From JBFHNV01 sp041593595 (GTDB taxonomy: Bacteria > Pseudomonadota > Gammaproteobacteria > HK1): a DNA stretch of 64,000 nucleotides. The stretch is taken from the NCBI GenBank assembly GCA_041593595.1, contig JBFHNV010000003.1, positions 1-64,000 of the forward strand, in the 5' to 3' direction. The translations under genes and the position numbers were made by a program. Below the pieces are notes generated by a model. The model saw nothing but the letters and a program-made list of their open reading frames with translations. It did no database searches and was not told where the DNA came from. Numbering within the stretch: the first letter of the stretch is position 1; every line of letters starts with the position of its first letter. This document shows positions 61,784 to 64,000 of this stretch, piece by piece.

Positions 61784-61885
61784 GGAGGAAGGCAGGGGTC
61801 GGTGGGCCCCGCCGTAAATCCGTCCCTGGAGGCTCGAACGCGGCATCCCTGCCGCGTACGGGCCCACCGACCCCTGCCTTCCTCC
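61784..61885. repeat. large hairpin: 26-bp perfect inverted repeat, 50-bp loop
   Basis: The left arm at 61784-61809, beginning GGAGGAAGGCAGGGGTCGGT, is perfectly inverted at 61860-61885. Inside the loop GCGGCAtccCTGCCGC forms a second hairpin. It lies between the ureohydrolase stop and the M20 gene and is probably a dispersed genomic repeat with strong RNA structure, possibly also a transcription roadblock. Confidence 0.75.
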
Positions 61886-61960
61886 TCGCTCGGTCGTGAT
61901 CCGCAGCTGGCAACAGCCAGCTAGCCACCGGCGGCGAGTCTTGAAGGAGGACGACCGGAC

Positions 61961-63208
61961 ATGACCCCCGACAAGCAGGCGCTGCTCGATCGCGTCGACG
62001 CGGACCGGGACCTCTTGATCGACTTCCTGTCGCGCTTCGTGCAGGCCCGCTCCCCGAACCCGCCGGGTGACACCCGGGAAGCGGCGGCGCACGTCACGTC
62101 GCTGCTCGAGCGCCACGGCATCGAGTACCGCGTCATCGACCCGAAGCCGGAGTTCCCGAACGTGGTGGCCAGCTTCGAGGGCGGTGCCCCGGGGCGGCAC
62201 CTGGTGCTCAACGGCCACATGGACGTGTTCCCGGTGGCGGAGCACGAGACCTGGACCCACGGCGGCCCCTGGAGCGGCGCGGTGGCCGACGGCAAGGTGT
62301 GGGGACGCGGCACGGCGGACATGAAGTGCGGCACCACGGCGTCGGTGTTCACCTACCTCTACCTGCACGGGATCCGTGAGCGCCTCAAGGGCCGGCTGAC
62401 GCTCACCGCGGTGTCCGACGAGGAGACCTTCGGCCCGTGGGGCGCGCGCTACCTGATGGCGAACCACCCGGAGGTGCACGGCGACTGCTGCCTGAACGGC
62501 GAGCCCAGCAGCCCCTTGAGCATCCGCTTCGGCGAGAAGGGCCCCCTGTGGCTGCGCTTCACCGTGTCCACGCGGGGCGCCCACGGCGCCTACACCCACC
62601 TCAGCGAGAGCGCGACGAAGAACGCAGCGCGCCTGATCGCGGATCTCGAGTCCCTCGAGGCGCTGGACACGCCGGCGCCGGGCAACGTGGGCGTGGTCCT
62701 CGAGCGCAGCCGCGACGCCATCGAGGCCGCGCAGGGGGCCGGCGCGAGCGGCATCGTGCAGCGGGTGACGGTGAACATCGGCACCGTGCAGGGCGGCATG
62801 AAGGTGAACATGGTGCCGAGCCGCTGCGTGGTGGAGGCCGACATCCGCTTCCCCATCGGGCTCGACAAGCAGCGGGTGCTGGACGCGGTCGCGCGGATCC
62901 TGGAGAGCCATCCCGGCACCACCGTGGAGGAGCTGGTCTTCAACCCGCCGAGCTGGTGCGATCCGGAGCACGAGATGGTGGGCATCCTGCAGGGCAACGT
63001 GGAGGCGCTGCGCGGCTTCCGCCCCGCGCCCACCGTGAGCGTGGGCGGCACCGACACCCGGCTGTGGCGCTACCTGGACGTGCCGGCCTTCGTCTACGGC
63101 CCGTTCCCCACCGGCATGGGCAGCGGTGACGAGCACGTGCCCGTGGAGGACTTCCTGCACGTGGTGCGCACCCACGTGCTGTCGGCCTACGACTTTTTGA
63201 CGCGATGA
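61961..63208 (+). CDS. M20 family metallohydrolase (ArgE/DapE/aminoacylase-like)
   Basis: The 415-residue dizinc enzyme has the first metal His in LVLNGHMDVFPVAEHE (about 83-98), the bridging Asp in GRGTADMKCGTTA, the catalytic Glu pair in AVSDEETFGPWGAR and the late His in GSGDEHVPVEDFL (about 387-399). The dimerisation domain lies between. Relatives remove acyl groups from amino acids or cleave dipeptides. GGAGG ten bases upstream supports the ATG. After the preceding oxidases and ureohydrolase, it may release an amino acid from an acylated intermediate. Confidence 0.88.
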   Translation: MTPDKQALLDRVDADRDLLIDFLSRFVQARSPNPPGDTREAAAHVTSLLERHGIEYRVIDPKPEFPNVVASFEGGAPGRHLVLNGHMDVFPVAEHETWTHGGPWSGAVADGKVWGRGTADMKCGTTASVFTYLYLHGIRERLKGRLTLTAVSDEETFGPWGARYLMANHPEVHGDCCLNGEPSSPLSIRFGEKGPLWLRFTVSTRGAHGAYTHLSESATKNAARLIADLESLEALDTPAPGNVGVVLERSRDAIEAAQGAGASGIVQRVTVNIGTVQGGMKVNMVPSRCVVEADIRFPIGLDKQRVLDAVARILESHPGTTVEELVFNPPSWCDPEHEMVGILQGNVEALRGFRPAPTVSVGGTDTRLWRYLDVPAFVYGPFPTGMGSGDEHVPVEDFLHVVRTHVLSAYDFLTR

Positions 63209-63381
63209 TCGCGATGTGTGCCGGATTCCGCGGCTTCGAGGGGCGCTGCTGGTGATGCCCCCCCTCCCTGGCTCCCCCCGGTGGAGAGAGGGAACGCAGC
63301 GGCCCGCGCCCGGGTGCACGCCGCGATGCAGGCCCGGGCGCGGGACGGGGCGCGTGCCCGGCGCGCGGAGGCTGAGTTCAG

Positions 63382-64000
63382 ATGCCGTTCGTACCGGATG
63401 ATGTCACGGTGCGCGCGCTGCTCGAGCGGCGTGTGGCGACGGACCCCCACGGCCGTTACCTGACCTTCGCCGGCGAGGGGCTGGACTTCGCGGCGCTGGA
63501 CGCGGGGGTGAACCGGGTCGCCAACGCGCTCGCGGCGCGCGGCATCGGCGCCGGCGACCGGGTGGCGGTGATGATGGACAACCACCCGGACCACGTGCGC
63601 GTGTTCTTCGCGCTGGCCAAGCTCGGGGCGGTGGAGATCCCGGTCAACACCCAGCTTCGCCACGACCCGCTGGCCTACGTGCTCACCGAGGGCGACCCGG
63701 CGCTGGTGCTGGCGGACGCGGGCTACGCCCCGGCCATCGAGGCGGCCGCCGCCGCGGGCGGTCGCCGGGCGCCGCTGGTGTGGCGCGGCACGGACGCGCC
63801 GCCGGGGGAGCGCCTCGCGGACCTGGTGGCGGCGGCCCCGGCCCATCCGCCGCCGGGGGCGCCCGCGAGCGACGACGTGCTGACGGTGCTGTTCACCTCC
63901 GGCACCACCGGCCCGCCCAAGGGGGTGCTGGTCACCGACAGGATGCACCGGGCGGCGGCCCTCGCGAGCACGATGGCCGCCGACGTGCGCGACGGCGACG
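63382..64000 (+). CDS. AMP-binding acyl-CoA synthetase, cut by the window end
   Basis: The first 206 codons are present, open to the window edge. The N-terminus MPFVPDDVTVRALLERRVAT begins a class I adenylate-forming enzyme, with GIGAGDRVAVMMDNHPDHVR and KLGAVEIPVNTQLRHDPLAY. The P-loop LFTSGTTGPPKGVLVT is at about residues 172-187. It resembles CaiC/long-chain ligases and is a second ligase in the same cluster as the one at 55324. The ATG is chosen because the preceding sequence is repeat-like and non-coding. Confidence 0.85.
   Translation, partial: MPFVPDDVTVRALLERRVATDPHGRYLTFAGEGLDFAALDAGVNRVANALAARGIGAGDRVAVMMDNHPDHVRVFFALAKLGAVEIPVNTQLRHDPLAYVLTEGDPALVLADAGYAPAIEAAAAAGGRRAPLVWRGTDAPPGERLADLVAAAPAHPPPGAPASDDVLTVLFTSGTTGPPKGVLVTDRMHRAAALASTMAADVRDGD

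Noticed and set aside
60404..63319. 971-codon minus-strand frame
   Set aside because: It spans three genes and two intergenic gaps on the other strand, including a perfect hairpin, and encodes low-complexity His/Arg/Gly sequence.
1..64000. CRISPR array, tRNA or rRNA genes, prophage
   Set aside because: No regularly spaced direct repeats, cloverleaf-like sequences, rRNA segments or phage structural genes were seen on either strand.

Overview
The window is very GC-rich with compact gene spacing and frequent GTG/TTG starts and start/stop overlaps. An RdgC homologue, a CreA-family protein, a stand-alone parvulin, a PEP-CTERM protein with a sigma-54-type promoter, and two-partner secretion genes together point to a Gammaproteobacterium (or a close beta/gamma relative), probably a free-living heterotroph or chemotroph. 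I see no rRNA, tRNA, CRISPR array, phage or complete insertion sequence.

Layout. 1-14.5 kb is mostly housekeeping and small-molecule metabolism: an Ldh-family oxidoreductase, endonuclease VIII (Nei), an MBL hydrolase, a PilZ protein, an MFS carrier overlapping an FRG-domain protein, a canonical agmatinase-type ureohydrolase, a DASS/SLC13 carrier, an aldo/keto reductase with ferredoxin-like cysteines, PpiC, an FAH-family hydrolase and RdgC. Short palindromic repeats sit between several of these genes. 14.6-27.5 kb is a surface/secretion and signalling block: a TPR-CHAT caspase-like protein and a DUF928 protein on the plus strand converge on TpsB, TpsA and a PEP-CTERM protein on the minus strand, followed by a CHASE2-adenylate/guanylate cyclase and a secreted serine beta-lactamase-like hydrolase. 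The PEP-CTERM gene has a good sigma-54 promoter and an upstream 18-bp motif that recurs in front of the PilZ gene at 3.5 kb.

27.9-36.4 kb is a catabolic island: a TRAP transporter (DctP-Q-M), a cyclase-family hydrolase, a GntR/FCD regulator with two matching operator-like sites, a PuuE-type allantoinase, an Asp/Glu/hydantoin racemase and an AtzA/TrzN-like amidohydrolase. It looks suited to uptake and ring opening of a ureide or hydantoin-like compound. 36.4-50.6 kb is mixed: CreA, an S8-like protease whose His position appears to be Glu, a class III aminotransferase, a 183-bp MITE-like element, an orphan GspE/PilB ATPase, a VOC protein, a Rap1a/Tai-like gene frameshifted at a G7 tract, a second PilZ protein, an acyl-CoA synthetase and a class II (B12) ribonucleotide reductase.

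51.0-64.0 kb is a long plus-strand cluster: a PotD-like binding protein, PotA-like ATPase and a permease in which the PotB- and PotC-like halves are fused, then an acyl-CoA ligase, an unknown protein, two FAD amine/amino-acid oxidoreductases, a ureohydrolase lacking its first metal-binding histidine, an M20 hydrolase and a second ligase cut by the window end. It looks like uptake and oxidation of an amine, amino acid or guanidino compound, perhaps as an acyl conjugate.
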